Source of the DNA: a virus
Reading direction: 5' to 3' (one strand)
Virus record (IMG/VR): IMGVR_UViG_3300046804_000519
Location: 1 to 39,824 of that record
DNA length: 39,824 bases
Shown: positions 29,842 through 39,237 of the stretch, piece by piece
How the letters are laid out: each line of letters opens with the position of its first letter
Position numbering within the stretch: position 1 is the first letter of the stretch
The notes under the pieces: generated by a model
Seen by the model: only the letters and a program-made list of their open reading frames with translations
Told to the model about the DNA's origin: nothing
Databases searched by the model: none
Made by a program: the position numbers and the translations under genes

Positions 29842-30315
29842 ATGTCCAATTACGACGAAGACGATGACGACTTTGACACACCACAGCAAACTGATGGTGA
29901 CAATCTCGTAAAGCAGTTGCGTAAAGCAACAAAGCAAAAAGACAAGGAACTAGCTGAACTTAAGTCTCAGTATGAAAGCCTTGCCAAAGCAAACCGTGAA
30001 CGAGCAATCAAAGACGCCCTCGCTAGTCGCGGGGTAAATCAGAAGATCGCTTCTTTTATCCCACAGGATATAGACCCAACTGAGGAGTCTGTATCAAAAT
30101 GGCTGGAGAACTACTCCGATGTATTTGGTGTAGAAACCCAGCAAACCCAGGCAAAACCTAACGTCGATCCACGACAGGCCGCTGCATATCAACGAATGAC
30201 AAATGCCGTAGAACAGGGAATGACTCCTGAATATCAGGCAGAGATTCATAAGAAACTGATGAATGCAACAAGCCGAGAAGAATTAGACGACATCATTAGG
30301 CAGTCTGGACTCTAA
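29842..30315 (+). CDS. Scaffolding protein
   Basis: 157 residues immediately upstream of the major capsid gene. Acidic N-terminus (NYDEDDDDFDT), coiled-coil middle (KQLRKATKQKDKELAELKSQYESLAKANRER) and helical, basic-tipped C-terminus are the usual layout of phage scaffolds, which direct prohead assembly and leave before maturation. No protease motif, so release probably occurs without self-cleavage. Confidence 0.82.
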   Translation: MSNYDEDDDDFDTPQQTDGDNLVKQLRKATKQKDKELAELKSQYESLAKANRERAIKDALASRGVNQKIASFIPQDIDPTEESVSKWLENYSDVFGVETQQTQAKPNVDPRQAAAYQRMTNAVEQGMTPEYQAEIHKKLMNATSREELDDIIRQSGL

Positions 30316-30341
30316 TCCGAACCTAATCGAAAGGCAAGTAA

Positions 30342-31277
30342 ATGGCAATTCCTACGGGAACGCTTACCTCCTCTTCGACAATCAGCAATCTAGTCCAGAC
30401 GGCGTACGATCAATACGTCCGTATGGCACTGCGCTCCATCCCAGTGATGCGAGCACTTGCTGACGTCAAGCCGGTACAGCAAGCAATGCCAGGTTCGTCA
30501 GTTGTATTCTCCATCTATTCAGATCTCAATACCGCAACTGGTACTTTGACTGAAACATCTGACGTTTCCTCGATTGCCCTTGGCAATCCATCTCAAGTAA
30601 CCGTTACCCTCAATGAGTACGGTTCAGCAGTAACCACCACCAAGAAGTTGAACCTTACATCGTTCAACGACGTTGATTCAGCACTCGCTGACATCATTGC
30701 ATACAACGCTGCCGATTCTATCGACGTCGTTGTTGCTAACGTCTTGACCGCTGGAACCAACGTTATCTATGGTGGCACAGCAACTGGAACTTCAGGCATC
30801 ACTGCCTCTGGCACAATGTCTGTTGCAGACATCCGCGAAGCGGTTGTTCAACTCCGCACCAACAAGGCAGTACCTCGCATTGGCGAACTCTATGCTGCCT
30901 ACCTGCACCCACGTCAGTCTGCGGATCTCCGCGCTGAAGCAGGAACTGGTGGATTCCAAGAACTCACCAAGTACGTAGAGCGCACACCATTCGTCGCTGG
31001 CGCAGTCGGCGTTATCGAAGGTGCGTTCGTTGTTGAGACACCTCGTGTCCCGTCTGCATCTAACGGTGCATCACCAGCCGTCACTGTCTACAAGGCAGTC
31101 GTTGCTGGTCGTGAAGCACTTGCTGAAGCACAGGCACAAGACATCAGCACTGTCATCGGTCCGGAAATCGACGCACTCCGTCGCTTCCGCACCATCGGTT
31201 GGTACTACTTCGGTGGCTTCAACCGTCTCCGCGAAGCGGCTCTGTACCGCATCGAGACTGCAACTTCTATCAACTAG
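30342..31277 (+). CDS. Major capsid protein, N4-gp56-like
   Basis: 311 residues directly after the scaffold. The start MAIPTGTLTSSSTISNLVQTAYDQYVRMALRSIP and the C-terminal RRFRTIGWYYFGGFNRLREAALYRIETATS match the N4-gp56 family of HK97-fold capsid proteins seen in podoviruses. It forms the icosahedral shell. Codon usage is GC-richer and more uniform than the neighbours, typical of a strongly expressed gene. Confidence 0.9.
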   Translation: MAIPTGTLTSSSTISNLVQTAYDQYVRMALRSIPVMRALADVKPVQQAMPGSSVVFSIYSDLNTATGTLTETSDVSSIALGNPSQVTVTLNEYGSAVTTTKKLNLTSFNDVDSALADIIAYNAADSIDVVVANVLTAGTNVIYGGTATGTSGITASGTMSVADIREAVVQLRTNKAVPRIGELYAAYLHPRQSADLRAEAGTGGFQELTKYVERTPFVAGAVGVIEGAFVVETPRVPSASNGASPAVTVYKAVVAGREALAEAQAQDISTVIGPEIDALRRFRTIGWYYFGGFNRLREAALYRIETATSIN

Positions 31278-31293
31278 GTTGATTGACTGTCAG

Positions 31294-31315
31294 GCAGAGG
31301 CCTTGAAACCTCTGC
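31294..31315 (+). promoter_or_regulatory. Hairpin after the capsid gene
   Basis: GCAGAGG (31294-31300) and CCTCTGC (31309-31315) pair across an eight-base loop in the gap after the capsid gene. Followed by TTGGC rather than a T-run: a partial terminator or RNA-stabilising stem that could lower expression of downstream genes relative to capsid. Confidence 0.5.
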
Positions 31316-31345
31316 TTGGCGGTGAGTCCACTTGGAAAGGATGAT

Positions 31346-31669
31346 ATGACCTACCAATTGAATACGCCTTGGCGCTGGGAGACATATGGCATTACAGAGG
31401 ATTGTTATTCTCCTTATGCCCGTCTTGCTGGACGACCTATCGCAGGCGGAACAATCACTGGAACTATCAATCCGTTTCTCACAGACGTTCCCCGCGGTAT
31501 GTCATTGCTTGTCAATGGCACCACTGTGACAGAGATTCAAACTCCCTACCAAGATGATATCGCTAATGCCGATGCCGCTTATCTTGGTGGTCACGAATAC
31601 ATCCTCACCGATGCTCAAGCACAAATCCTCATTGACGCCGGATATTCCTCCTACCTCACACAAATCTAA
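31346..31669 (+). CDS. Head-associated hypothetical protein
   Basis: 107 residues from ATG 31346 (GGAAAGGATG upstream); an upstream start at 31316 would overlap the hairpin. Beta-rich (AGGTITGTINPFLTDVPRGMSLLVNGTTVTEIQ), with AADAAYLGGHEYILT-like end (ANADAAYLGGHEY). Proteins of this sort follow the capsid gene in related phages; possible head decoration. Not firmly recognised. Confidence 0.65.
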   Translation: MTYQLNTPWRWETYGITEDCYSPYARLAGRPIAGGTITGTINPFLTDVPRGMSLLVNGTTVTEIQTPYQDDIANADAAYLGGHEYILTDAQAQILIDAGYSSYLTQI

Positions 31670-31959
31670 TGACCAAGAATCCTAACTGTCGCAGCGGATG
31701 CAAGACTCAAGATCACGCTGACTATGGCGATTGCCTACGCGATGCCAACCTTGGTTTTGCAGGGTGCTTCCCTACTCGGCAAGGCTGGGATAAAGACCAA
31801 GAGAAACGCGATAACAAAGAATTGGATTCCTACTACTCTGCTGTCAAGCAGGGAATGGAACCCATCTCAACAAAGCAGAAAGATATTGATGCTGCGGTGA
31901 GACTAAGCAACGAATCGGGTAAAGCCTTTGATGGCAATACCCTTACTTTCAAGGAGTAA
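31669..31959 (+). CDS. Small cysteine-containing protein
   Basis: 96 residues, TAATG overlap. Begins MTKNPNCRSGCKTQDHADYGDCLRDANLGFAGCF with five cysteines/histidines near the start, a probable metal-binding or disulfide knot resembling the CxSGCxTQDHxxYGxC pattern seen in actinophages, then a helical charged C-terminus. Unknown function. Confidence 0.65.
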   Translation: MTKNPNCRSGCKTQDHADYGDCLRDANLGFAGCFPTRQGWDKDQEKRDNKELDSYYSAVKQGMEPISTKQKDIDAAVRLSNESGKAFDGNTLTFKE

Positions 31960-31961
31960 TT

Positions 31962-32126
31962 ATGCCAAAGGAAAAAGACCCGAACTTGCAGGACAATACC
32001 TACAAGCCATCAAGCCGTCCAGAGTTCTATATGCCTTACCCACCGGGATCTAATGACAAGCCGTTTATGACCTACGAAGAATTGCAGAAGGGCGCTAACG
32101 GAGCTTATCCGAAGGGACAGAAGTAA
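31962..32126 (+). CDS. Small hypothetical protein
   Basis: 54 residues, AAGGAG upstream. MPKEKDPNLQDNTYKPSSRPEFYMPYPPGSNDKPFMTYEELQKGANG: polar, Pro/Tyr-rich, probably extended. Overlaps the next start (TAATG). First in a chain of overlapping small genes after the capsid. Confidence 0.6.
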   Translation: MPKEKDPNLQDNTYKPSSRPEFYMPYPPGSNDKPFMTYEELQKGANGAYPKGQK

Positions 32127-32383
32127 TGCCAAAGAAGCATTCAGCAAAACACGAGATGATGGAAGGTTCCAAAGAGCGCAAGAAGGAATATGGAAGCGCA
32201 AAGGGAAAGCACCCAGGATTCAAGGCCGTACAAGCGAAGATTGCAAAGAAGCAGGGTGTTGGAATGGAGAGGGCTGGAGCGATTCTCGCTGCTGGCGCTC
32301 GCAAAGCATCTGCCAAAGCAGTCAAGGCCAACCCACGCCTGAAGAAGGTTTCAGGAATGAAGAAGAAGATGGGCGCTAAGTAA
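32126..32383 (+). CDS. Very basic Lys/Ala-rich protein
   Basis: 85 residues, about a quarter Lys. KERKKEYGSAKGKHPGFKAVQAKIAKKQGVGMERAGAILAAGARKASAKA: an Ala/Lys helix resembling histone-like or nucleoid-condensing peptides. TAATG-linked to both neighbours. Virion DNA condensation is a plausible role. Confidence 0.65.
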   Translation: MPKKHSAKHEMMEGSKERKKEYGSAKGKHPGFKAVQAKIAKKQGVGMERAGAILAAGARKASAKAVKANPRLKKVSGMKKKMGAK

Positions 32384-32544
32384 TGGCAAAGAAGAAGACT
32401 AAGGTCGAGAAAGTAATGCACGAGTTCAAGACCGGCACGCTCCATTCTGGAAAGAAGGGACCTGTGGTCAAGTCTCGTAAGCAAGCAATCGCTATTGCTC
32501 TCAGTGAAGCTGGTAAAGCCAAGAAGAAAGCGAAGAAAAAATAA
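32383..32544 (+). CDS. DUF6496-like basic protein
   Basis: 53 residues. MAKKKTKVEKVMHEFKTGTLHSGKKGPVVKSRKQAIAIALSEAGKAKKK follows the DUF6496 pattern (KVEKVMHEFKxGxLHSG ... SRKQAIAIALSEAG), small proteins common in phages and bacteria with unknown function. Strongly basic; TAATG overlaps both sides. Confidence 0.8.
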   Translation: MAKKKTKVEKVMHEFKTGTLHSGKKGPVVKSRKQAIAIALSEAGKAKKKAKKK

Positions 32545-32825
32545 TGGCTAAGAAACCTAAGGGTGGCATATATCCAATGGGTGTGAACCCAAATCCCCAA
32601 GCACGTAAGGCTGGAGAATCTGGTGGCGATTACATCCGTCGTATGGAAAAGTTTCATAGCGCTGAACTCAGGAAGCGTGCTGCTGCAGCAGAAGAAAAGC
32701 GAAAGAAACAAACTGCCGCTGAAGAGAAAGCACGATTAAAATTTGAAGAAGGACAGTCAAGATACGCAGCCTATAAAGAGCGTAGAAAACTCAATCCTAA
32801 TAATCCAGAAAACAAAAAGAGATAA
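32544..32825 (+). CDS. Basic coiled-coil protein
   Basis: 93 residues. Starts MAKKPKGGIYPMGVNPNPQARKAG, then an Ala/Lys/Glu-rich helical stretch (ELRKRAAAAEEKRKKQTAAEEKARLKFEEGQSRYAAYKERRK) likely coiled coil. Unknown role; part of the same chain of basic proteins. Confidence 0.62.
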   Translation: MAKKPKGGIYPMGVNPNPQARKAGESGGDYIRRMEKFHSAELRKRAAAAEEKRKKQTAAEEKARLKFEEGQSRYAAYKERRKLNPNNPENKKR

Positions 32826-32983
32826 TGTCATCGGGCCAACACAAGCGCCACGATGGATTCAACCCAGTCATCATTAGAGATGGTCTGGTAGTTCGTCTTA
32901 ACAAGAACGGAACTATCCGGTCTATCCTTGGAAAGTACGGAGAGTATGGCAAAAACACCAGCGTGGCAAAGAGCAGAAGGTAA
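32825..32983 (+). CDS. Small basic hypothetical protein
   Basis: 52 residues, TAATG overlap. MSSGQHKRHDGFNPVIIRDGLVVRLNKNGTIRSILGKYGEYG, a short beta-rich motif with a basic end. The last 13 codons overlap the next gene. Not recognised. Confidence 0.58.
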   Translation: MSSGQHKRHDGFNPVIIRDGLVVRLNKNGTIRSILGKYGEYGKNTSVAKSRR

Positions 32984-33248
32984 GAATCCTAAAGGCGGAT
33001 TGAACGCTAAAGGTCGAGCTTCTGCTAAAGCTCAAGGTATGAACCTAAAGGCACCAGTCAAGTCAGGTGATAATCCGCGTAGAGCATCCTTCCTTGCCCG
33101 TATGGGTAATGCTCCAGGACCAGAACGTAAACCTAATGGAGAGCCAACTCGATTGCTCCTTTCACTGCAAGCCTGGGGTGCATCATCCAAGGCTGACGCC
33201 AAGAAGAAAGCCGCTGCAATCTCTAAGAGAAACAAGGGCAAGAAATGA
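32946..33248 (+). CDS. DUF6321-like protein
   Basis: 100 residues from ATG 32946 (GGAGAGT upstream); a GTG-type start six codons earlier is also possible. EGKNPKGGLNAKGRASAKAQGMNLKAPVKSGDNPRRASFLARMGNAPGP and RLLLSLQAWGASSKADAKKKAAAISKRNKG match the DUF6321 pattern found in phages. Basic and probably nucleic-acid binding; function unknown. Confidence 0.78.
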   Translation: MAKTPAWQRAEGKNPKGGLNAKGRASAKAQGMNLKAPVKSGDNPRRASFLARMGNAPGPERKPNGEPTRLLLSLQAWGASSKADAKKKAAAISKRNKGKK

Positions 33249-33403
33249 AGAAGAAAGCATTTTGGGATCAACCCAATCCTAAGTCTAAGTCAAAGAAGTT
33301 GACACCTGCCCAGAAGAGTGCAGCAAAGAAACGCGCTAAGGCAGCAGGTCGTCCTTATCCAAATCTGGTTGATTCGGCCTGGGCATCAAAGAAGGCTAAA
33401 TGA
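33245..33403 (+). CDS. Small basic protein
   Basis: 52 residues, ATGA overlaps with both neighbours. MKKKAFWDQPNPKSKSKKLTPAQKSAAKKRAKAAGRPYPNLVDSAW; the LTPAQKSAAKKRAKAAGRPYPN stretch is a typical short DNA-binding-like helix seen in phage basic peptides. Unknown role. Confidence 0.68.
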   Translation: MKKKAFWDQPNPKSKSKKLTPAQKSAAKKRAKAAGRPYPNLVDSAWASKKAK

Positions 33404-33834
33404 AAACCTGTCCGTCTTGTAAGAAAGACCAACCAATTAGTAACTATTGGAAGGGTCAATATAGTTGCGTTGATTGTCTCAAAGAAAGACAAAAAACAAG
33501 ATGGGCTAGTAGGTCTCCTAAAAAGAGATTAGAACAACATCTAAAATATAAATATGGCGTTACTGTAGATTCTCTAGAAGAAACATTGCAAGACCAAGAT
33601 AATAAATGTGCTATATGTAAATCAGAATTACCCGACTTGCTAGTCTATGAGAATAGACAACGTGGTTATGCCATAGACCATAATCACGATACAGGCGAGT
33701 TTCGTGGAGTGCTATGCCTAAACTGCAATACGCTGTTAGGTATGGCAAAAGACAATAAAGATATTTTACTATCAGCAGTAGAGTATCTTGAATCCAAAGG
33801 CAGTTACGCAGCAGTAGCAAAAAAGAAGAAGTAA
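33400..33834 (+). CDS. HNH endonuclease, endonuclease VII type
   Basis: 144 residues. Two N-terminal zinc pairs (C4-x2-C7, C23-x2-C26), a middle C70-x2-C73, then AIDHNHDTGEFRGVLCLNCNTLLGM with H94, N95, H96 and C106/C109: the recombination endonuclease VII fold. AT-rich and inserted in the chain of basic structural-region genes, so probably a mobile homing-type nuclease. Second such gene in the genome (see 11461-11850). Confidence 0.88.
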   Translation: MKTCPSCKKDQPISNYWKGQYSCVDCLKERQKTRWASRSPKKRLEQHLKYKYGVTVDSLEETLQDQDNKCAICKSELPDLLVYENRQRGYAIDHNHDTGEFRGVLCLNCNTLLGMAKDNKDILLSAVEYLESKGSYAAVAKKKK

Positions 33835-33844
33835 GGAGACGTAG

Positions 33845-34135
33845 GTGGCAATCAATCCTAATTCAACTCTTAATCAGGAACTGAATCGTCTTGCCAATGG
33901 TGGTGCCACTTATCGTCAACCACAAGATATGGTCGACCAAGCACTGGCTGCCCGTCAATGGGCTGCCGTTCGCAGTGTGACTACAGACCATACCGACACT
34001 GTAGGAGTTCTTAATGACATCGCGGGTCTTACGGGTTCTGCCAATACTCATCTCGATTATAGCGGTGTATGTAATCTCCTCGCTGGGACTACTGGCTTAC
34101 CTGCAGCGGCTGCTCTCCGACAAATCGAGTCCTGA
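33845..34135 (+). CDS. Structural-region hypothetical protein
   Basis: 96 residues from GTG (AAGGAGACGTAG upstream). NPNSTLNQELNRLANGGATYRQPQDMVDQALAARQWAAV, then a Gly/Thr/Leu-rich end; helical. Followed by a beta protein and the collagen-like gene, so likely tail or head-tail related. Not recognised. Confidence 0.62.
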   Translation: MAINPNSTLNQELNRLANGGATYRQPQDMVDQALAARQWAAVRSVTTDHTDTVGVLNDIAGLTGSANTHLDYSGVCNLLAGTTGLPAAAALRQIES

Positions 34136-34478
34136 TGAGCGCTAAGTTCAATCTGACCTGTGACCAGGCCACCACATTTAATTTTCAATTCCAGATTCTC
34201 AATGACTCCACCCCTTGGAATCTGACGAACTACACAGCAACAATGACTGTGCGTCCCTTCGTTGGCGCATCAACAACGACTCTGGTTGCATCAACAACCA
34301 ATGGCTACATTGCCCTTGATGCACTCAATGGTAGAGCAACTGTGACTGTGCCAGCATCGGTTACTGCCGACATTGCATCAGGTCGATATTCCTATGACTT
34401 TGTTTTGCAAGCAGGTTCAGGTGGAACCGTAACAAGAATCCTTGAGGGCAAGTTCGTCGTGACAGGAGCAGTGACTAC

Positions 34479-34482
<4 letters not shown>
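34135..34482 (+). CDS. Ig-like beta-sandwich tail protein (LtfC/BppU-N-like)
   Basis: 115 residues. [40 protein letters not shown], then [27 protein letters not shown] and [13 protein letters not shown] form the small immunoglobulin-like pattern that precedes phage fibres (LtfC and BppU N-terminal type). It may attach the following collagen-like protein to the particle; the genes overlap by four bases (GTGA). Confidence 0.68.
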
Positions 34483-35473
<991 letters not shown>

Positions 35474-35477
<4 letters not shown>

Positions 35478-36058
35478 CGCTCAATAAATACTTTGACCGT
35501 ATTGTTGTTATCAATCTTGAAAGACGCTCAGACCGACTAGAGCAATTTGATGCCCAAGCCAAAAGAGTGGGCTTTGAGTATGAAGTCCACAAGGCACTTG
35601 ATGGCAAGTTCATCGGGATGGATCCGATAGTGGCAGGCAGACTCAGCCATATCCAAGTCCTTCGCTCAATAGGTAAAGATGAGCGAGTCTTGATTTGTGA
35701 AGATGACGCTATCTTCCGTGATGATTTCAATGAAGCCTTAGATTCCTATATGGAGGAGTTGCCAGAAGACTGGCATATCTTCTATCTAGGAGCGCTGAGG
35801 ATTGCCACCAAACCAGTCAATAAGCACTGGATTAGGCAGGTGGAGACCACAGGGGCGCAGGCTTACTGCATCAAACCTGACAAGGTTGACCTGTTCCTTC
35901 ATATCGCCAGAGAAGGCGAGAAGTGGATAGATGTAGCCTACCGGATGTGGGCTGATAGAACTAATGCCTATGTCGCAGTTCCTAATCTGGTTATCCAGTC
36001 TGATGGATACAGCGACTTACGCGAGTCTCAAACTCAAGATTTCAAGGGGTTCAATTAG
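35474..36058 (+). CDS. Glycosyltransferase family 25-like
   Basis: 194 residues from GTG, overlapping the collagen-like stop by four bases. The start [15 protein letters not shown] and the metal-binding E76-D77-D78 ([10 protein letters not shown]) are GT25 signatures; the rest ([36 protein letters not shown]) follows the fold. GT25 includes the animal collagen galactosyltransferases and the mimivirus enzyme acting on viral collagen-like proteins, as well as bacterial LPS enzymes. Likely adds sugar to the preceding collagen-like protein or another fibre; a surface-polysaccharide role is the alternative. Confidence 0.82.
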
Positions 36059-36068
36059 AATTTGACCT

Positions 36069-37175
36069 ATGAGATTCCACGTCGTAGCACTACCCCATAC
36101 CCAGACAACTAAAGATTTTGCCAACTGTGCCTATACCGAAAAGGTCAGGCGCTTTTGCAATATGATGAAAGGTCTAGGCCATACGGTCTACCTTTATGCC
36201 GGCGAAGAAAATGAAGCAGCGGTAGATGAGCTCATCCCCTGCATCACCGAGACTCAACGCAGAATCGTCGTAGGTAAGAAACCTTACGTCGAAGCACCGT
36301 TTGATTACAAACTACCCCATTGGGAGAAGTTCAACAATAGGGCAATTAAAGAGATTCGCAAGCGGATACAGGATCAAGACTTCATCTGTCTGATTGCTGG
36401 TGCTACGCACAAGCCGATAGCAGAGGCATTCAAGTCTCATATTTCGGTGGAGTTCGGAGTGGGATACTCAGGTATCTTCTCTGATTACAAAGTCTTTGAA
36501 TCGTATGCTTGGATGCACGCAGTCTATGCACAGTTTAAGAATGCCGCTCAAGTTGATGGAGCATTCTTTGATGCAGTCATCCCAGGTTATCTTGACCCAG
36601 ATATGTTCCCACTGGGTAAAGGCGATGGAGATTATTACCTTTATATTGGACGAATGATTCCACGCAAAGGCGTGGAGGTAGCAGCACATATCTGTAAGAC
36701 CATCGGCGCTCGTCTGATTATGGCAGGACCAGGGAATTACATCCCCAACTATGGTGAGTACATCGGACCTGTTGATGCCGAGAAACGCTCTGAACTAATG
36801 GGCGGTGCTATTGCCACCTTTGTTCCGACTCTTTACTTAGAACCTTTTGGTAACGTCAATATTGAATCACAAGCCTGCGGTACGCCAGTTATCACAACAG
36901 ACTGGGGAGCATTCACCGAGACAGTGGTTCAAGGTGTGACAGGTTATCGTTGCAGAAGCGTAGAGGAGTTCATCCTTGCTACGCAGAATGTCAAGAACTT
37001 AGATAGAGCGGCGATACGCAAGAGAGCTGTAGAAACCTACGGTGTTGATGTCATTGCCAAACAATACGAGTATTACTTCCAACGCCTGCTGACGCTATGG
37101 GGCGATGGCTGGTATGAAAAAGGAAAAGCAGCCGAGGCTATTGAGAAGGCCAAGGAGAAAAAACTGGAGGGCTGA
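36069..37175 (+). CDS. Glycosyltransferase, GT-B fold (GT4-like)
   Basis: 368 residues. C-terminal half has YLYIGRMIPRKGVEVA, LIMAGPGNY and the sugar-nucleotide site EPFGNVNIE (E258...E266) followed by SQACGTPVITTDWGAFTETV, the usual GT4 set. N-terminal half (AYTEKVRRFCNMMKGLGHTVYLYAGEE) is the acceptor domain. It sits after the GT25-like enzyme, so it may extend a glycan started by that enzyme on the fibre. The stop overlaps the tail gene start (TGATG). Confidence 0.85.
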   Translation: MRFHVVALPHTQTTKDFANCAYTEKVRRFCNMMKGLGHTVYLYAGEENEAAVDELIPCITETQRRIVVGKKPYVEAPFDYKLPHWEKFNNRAIKEIRKRIQDQDFICLIAGATHKPIAEAFKSHISVEFGVGYSGIFSDYKVFESYAWMHAVYAQFKNAAQVDGAFFDAVIPGYLDPDMFPLGKGDGDYYLYIGRMIPRKGVEVAAHICKTIGARLIMAGPGNYIPNYGEYIGPVDAEKRSELMGGAIATFVPTLYLEPFGNVNIESQACGTPVITTDWGAFTETVVQGVTGYRCRSVEEFILATQNVKNLDRAAIRKRAVETYGVDVIAKQYEYYFQRLLTLWGDGWYEKGKAAEAIEKAKEKKLEG

Positions 37176-38077
37176 TGCCTACATTCAATGATCTGGTCGA
37201 TGAGGTCAGAGCCAATCTACAAGGCTTTACACTTCGCCAAGACCGCATCACCTATGTCACCAATAGCGCTGGTCTGACGACCACAAGCACAGCCATCAAC
37301 GTTGGGTCACAATCCAACTTGGCTAAAGGCATCATTGAGATTGACGATGAATTGATATGGATTGATACCTTTGATAAAGCCACTAACCTGCTAACAGTTG
37401 CTCCAGGCTTTGGTCGTGGCTACCTTGGAACGACTGCCTCACCACACGCTCAGTATGCACAGATTACTCTGTCTCCAACATTCCCACGAGTCAACATCAA
37501 GAAGGCTATCAACGACACTGTTCGTTCCTTCTATCCTAAATTGTTTGCTGTTGGTTCAACAACCTTCACCTTCAATGCAGCACAGGTGACATATCCGCTG
37601 CCAGATGATTGCCGAGAAGTTCTGTATATGTCTTGGCAGACCACTGGTTCTTCAAAGGAATGGCTACCTATCCGCAAGTGGAGATTTGACCCATTGGCAA
37701 ACACGCCAACATTTAATACCCAGAAGACCATCAACCTGTACGAGAACATCCAACCAGGAAGAACGGTCAAGGTCTGGTACACAATGGTGCCAGATACGAT
37801 GGATGCCAACACCGATGATTTCGTCAATGTCACTGGCTTGCCAGAGTCCTGCCAAGATGTGGTGGTCTATGGCGCCTGCTATCGCCTGCTGTCATTTCTT
37901 GACGCAGGTCGTATTAATCTCTCTAGCGCTGAGGCTGACCTCAATGACACCAAGATCCCATCGGGTGCTGGTTCCAATGTCAGTCGTTATGTCTTTGCTC
38001 TGTATCAGCAACGCCTGCAGGAAGAGGCGCTCAAACTCTCCGATCAGTTCCCCATACGAATCCACGTCTCTAGGTAA
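37175..38077 (+). CDS. Tail tube/adaptor-like protein
   Basis: 300 residues. MPTFNDLVDEVRANLQGFTLRQDRITYVTNSAGL ... IEIDDELIWIDTFD and GFGRGYLGTTASPHAQ belong to the group of head-tail adaptor/tubular proteins that connect portal and tail in podoviruses (T7 gp11-like). The middle (RVNIKKAINDTVRSFYPKLF and ITYPLPDDCREVLYM-like) supports this. Followed by fibre genes. Confidence 0.72.
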   Translation: MPTFNDLVDEVRANLQGFTLRQDRITYVTNSAGLTTTSTAINVGSQSNLAKGIIEIDDELIWIDTFDKATNLLTVAPGFGRGYLGTTASPHAQYAQITLSPTFPRVNIKKAINDTVRSFYPKLFAVGSTTFTFNAAQVTYPLPDDCREVLYMSWQTTGSSKEWLPIRKWRFDPLANTPTFNTQKTINLYENIQPGRTVKVWYTMVPDTMDANTDDFVNVTGLPESCQDVVVYGACYRLLSFLDAGRINLSSAEADLNDTKIPSGAGSNVSRYVFALYQQRLQEEALKLSDQFPIRIHVSR

Positions 38078-38089
38078 GGAAGGAAAGAA

Positions 38090-38905
38090 GTGACTCGTAA
38101 ATTTTCCAGCATCAGCGTAGCGACGACGCTGGCATCGACCATCAACTCTTCTGCTACAACGATGACTGTTGCTACCGGCACTGGCTCAGGCCTGCTTGGT
38201 GGAGTCACCTTGGCTGCAGGAAACGTTGACCAGTTCACCGTAGCAATCGACCCAGATACCACCAACGAAGAGATTGTCTTTATCACCGCAAACTCTGGTG
38301 ACTCATTTACCATCGTTCGTGGCAGGGCAGGCTCTACTGCGGTATCACACTCATCTGGTGCAACAGTCCAACACGTCCTTACCTCCGATGATCTCAATGC
38401 CTTCAATGCCTCTGTCAGTCCTGTAGCAAACCTTGGCTTTGCCGGATCTACATCAGGTACCACAACAGTGCAAGCATCGGCAGTGGCAGGAACGACAACG
38501 CTAACCTTGCCTGCTGCTACAGATACACTCGTCGGTAAGGCAACCACAGATACGCTGACTAATAAGACTTTGACCAGTCCAACGATTAACGATGCCAAGC
38601 AGAATGTCACACTCAATGCCCAGACCGGTACGACCTATACCTTGGTTCTGGCAGATAATGGCAAGTTGGTTACTTTGGATAATGCAGCAGCAATTACTCT
38701 GACTGTGCCACTGAACTCCTCGGTAGCCTTTGCAACAGGGGCCATCATCAACCTGCAACAAATCGGCGCAGGGCAAGTCACCGTTGCCGGTGCAGGTGGA
38801 GTGACCCTCAATGGCACAGGAACCAAGACCCGCGCTCAGTGGTCTGCAGCATCTTTGGTGAAGACAGCAACAGATACTTGGACCTTGATTGGAGATATCG
38901 CCTAA
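38090..38905 (+). CDS. Tail fibre-type protein with repeated C-terminal domain
   Basis: 271 residues from GTG (AAGGAAGGAAAGAAG upstream). N-terminal half: SSISVATTLASTINSSATTMTVATG, then EEIVFITANSGDSFTIVRGRAGSTAVSHSSGATV, a beta module common in phage minor tail proteins. C-terminal domain (NAQTGTTYTLVLADNGKLVTLDNAAAITLTVP ... NLQQIGAGQVTVAG ... WTLIGDIA) is nearly duplicated in the gene at 39237. Probable receptor-binding or adhesion fibre. Confidence 0.72.
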   Translation: MTRKFSSISVATTLASTINSSATTMTVATGTGSGLLGGVTLAAGNVDQFTVAIDPDTTNEEIVFITANSGDSFTIVRGRAGSTAVSHSSGATVQHVLTSDDLNAFNASVSPVANLGFAGSTSGTTTVQASAVAGTTTLTLPAATDTLVGKATTDTLTNKTLTSPTINDAKQNVTLNAQTGTTYTLVLADNGKLVTLDNAAAITLTVPLNSSVAFATGAIINLQQIGAGQVTVAGAGGVTLNGTGTKTRAQWSAASLVKTATDTWTLIGDIA

Positions 38906-39237
38906 TGCCAACAGTCTATAAAGTCTTAGGACAGTCAGCGCCTACGGCTGCTACAGCAACCACGCTGTATACCGTACCGGCTTCTACTTCAACCATTGTC
39001 TCGACTATCAACGTGGTCAATACCCACGCATCAACTGCTGATGTCATTCGTATTGCGGTACGACCAGCAGGTGCAACGCTGGCTAACCAGCATTACATCG
39101 TCTATGGAGTTTCGTTGAGTGCTGGCGCTACATTCACATACACAGGTGGCGTGACTTTGGCTACCACAGATGTTGTGACAGTATATTCAACAAACGGTAC
39201 AAGTTCGTTCAATGCCTTCGGAAGCGAGATTTCATAA
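38905..39237 (+). CDS. Small beta-rich tail protein
   Basis: 110 residues from ATG 38905 (TAATG overlap). MPTVYKVLGQSAPTAATATTLYTVPASTSTIVSTINVVNTHASTADVIRIAVRPAG ... VYGVSLSAGATFTYTGGVTLATTDVVTVYST: a beta-sandwich found in many phage tail and adhesion proteins. TAATG overlap into the next fibre gene. Confidence 0.72.
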   Translation: MPTVYKVLGQSAPTAATATTLYTVPASTSTIVSTINVVNTHASTADVIRIAVRPAGATLANQHYIVYGVSLSAGATFTYTGGVTLATTDVVTVYSTNGTSSFNAFGSEIS

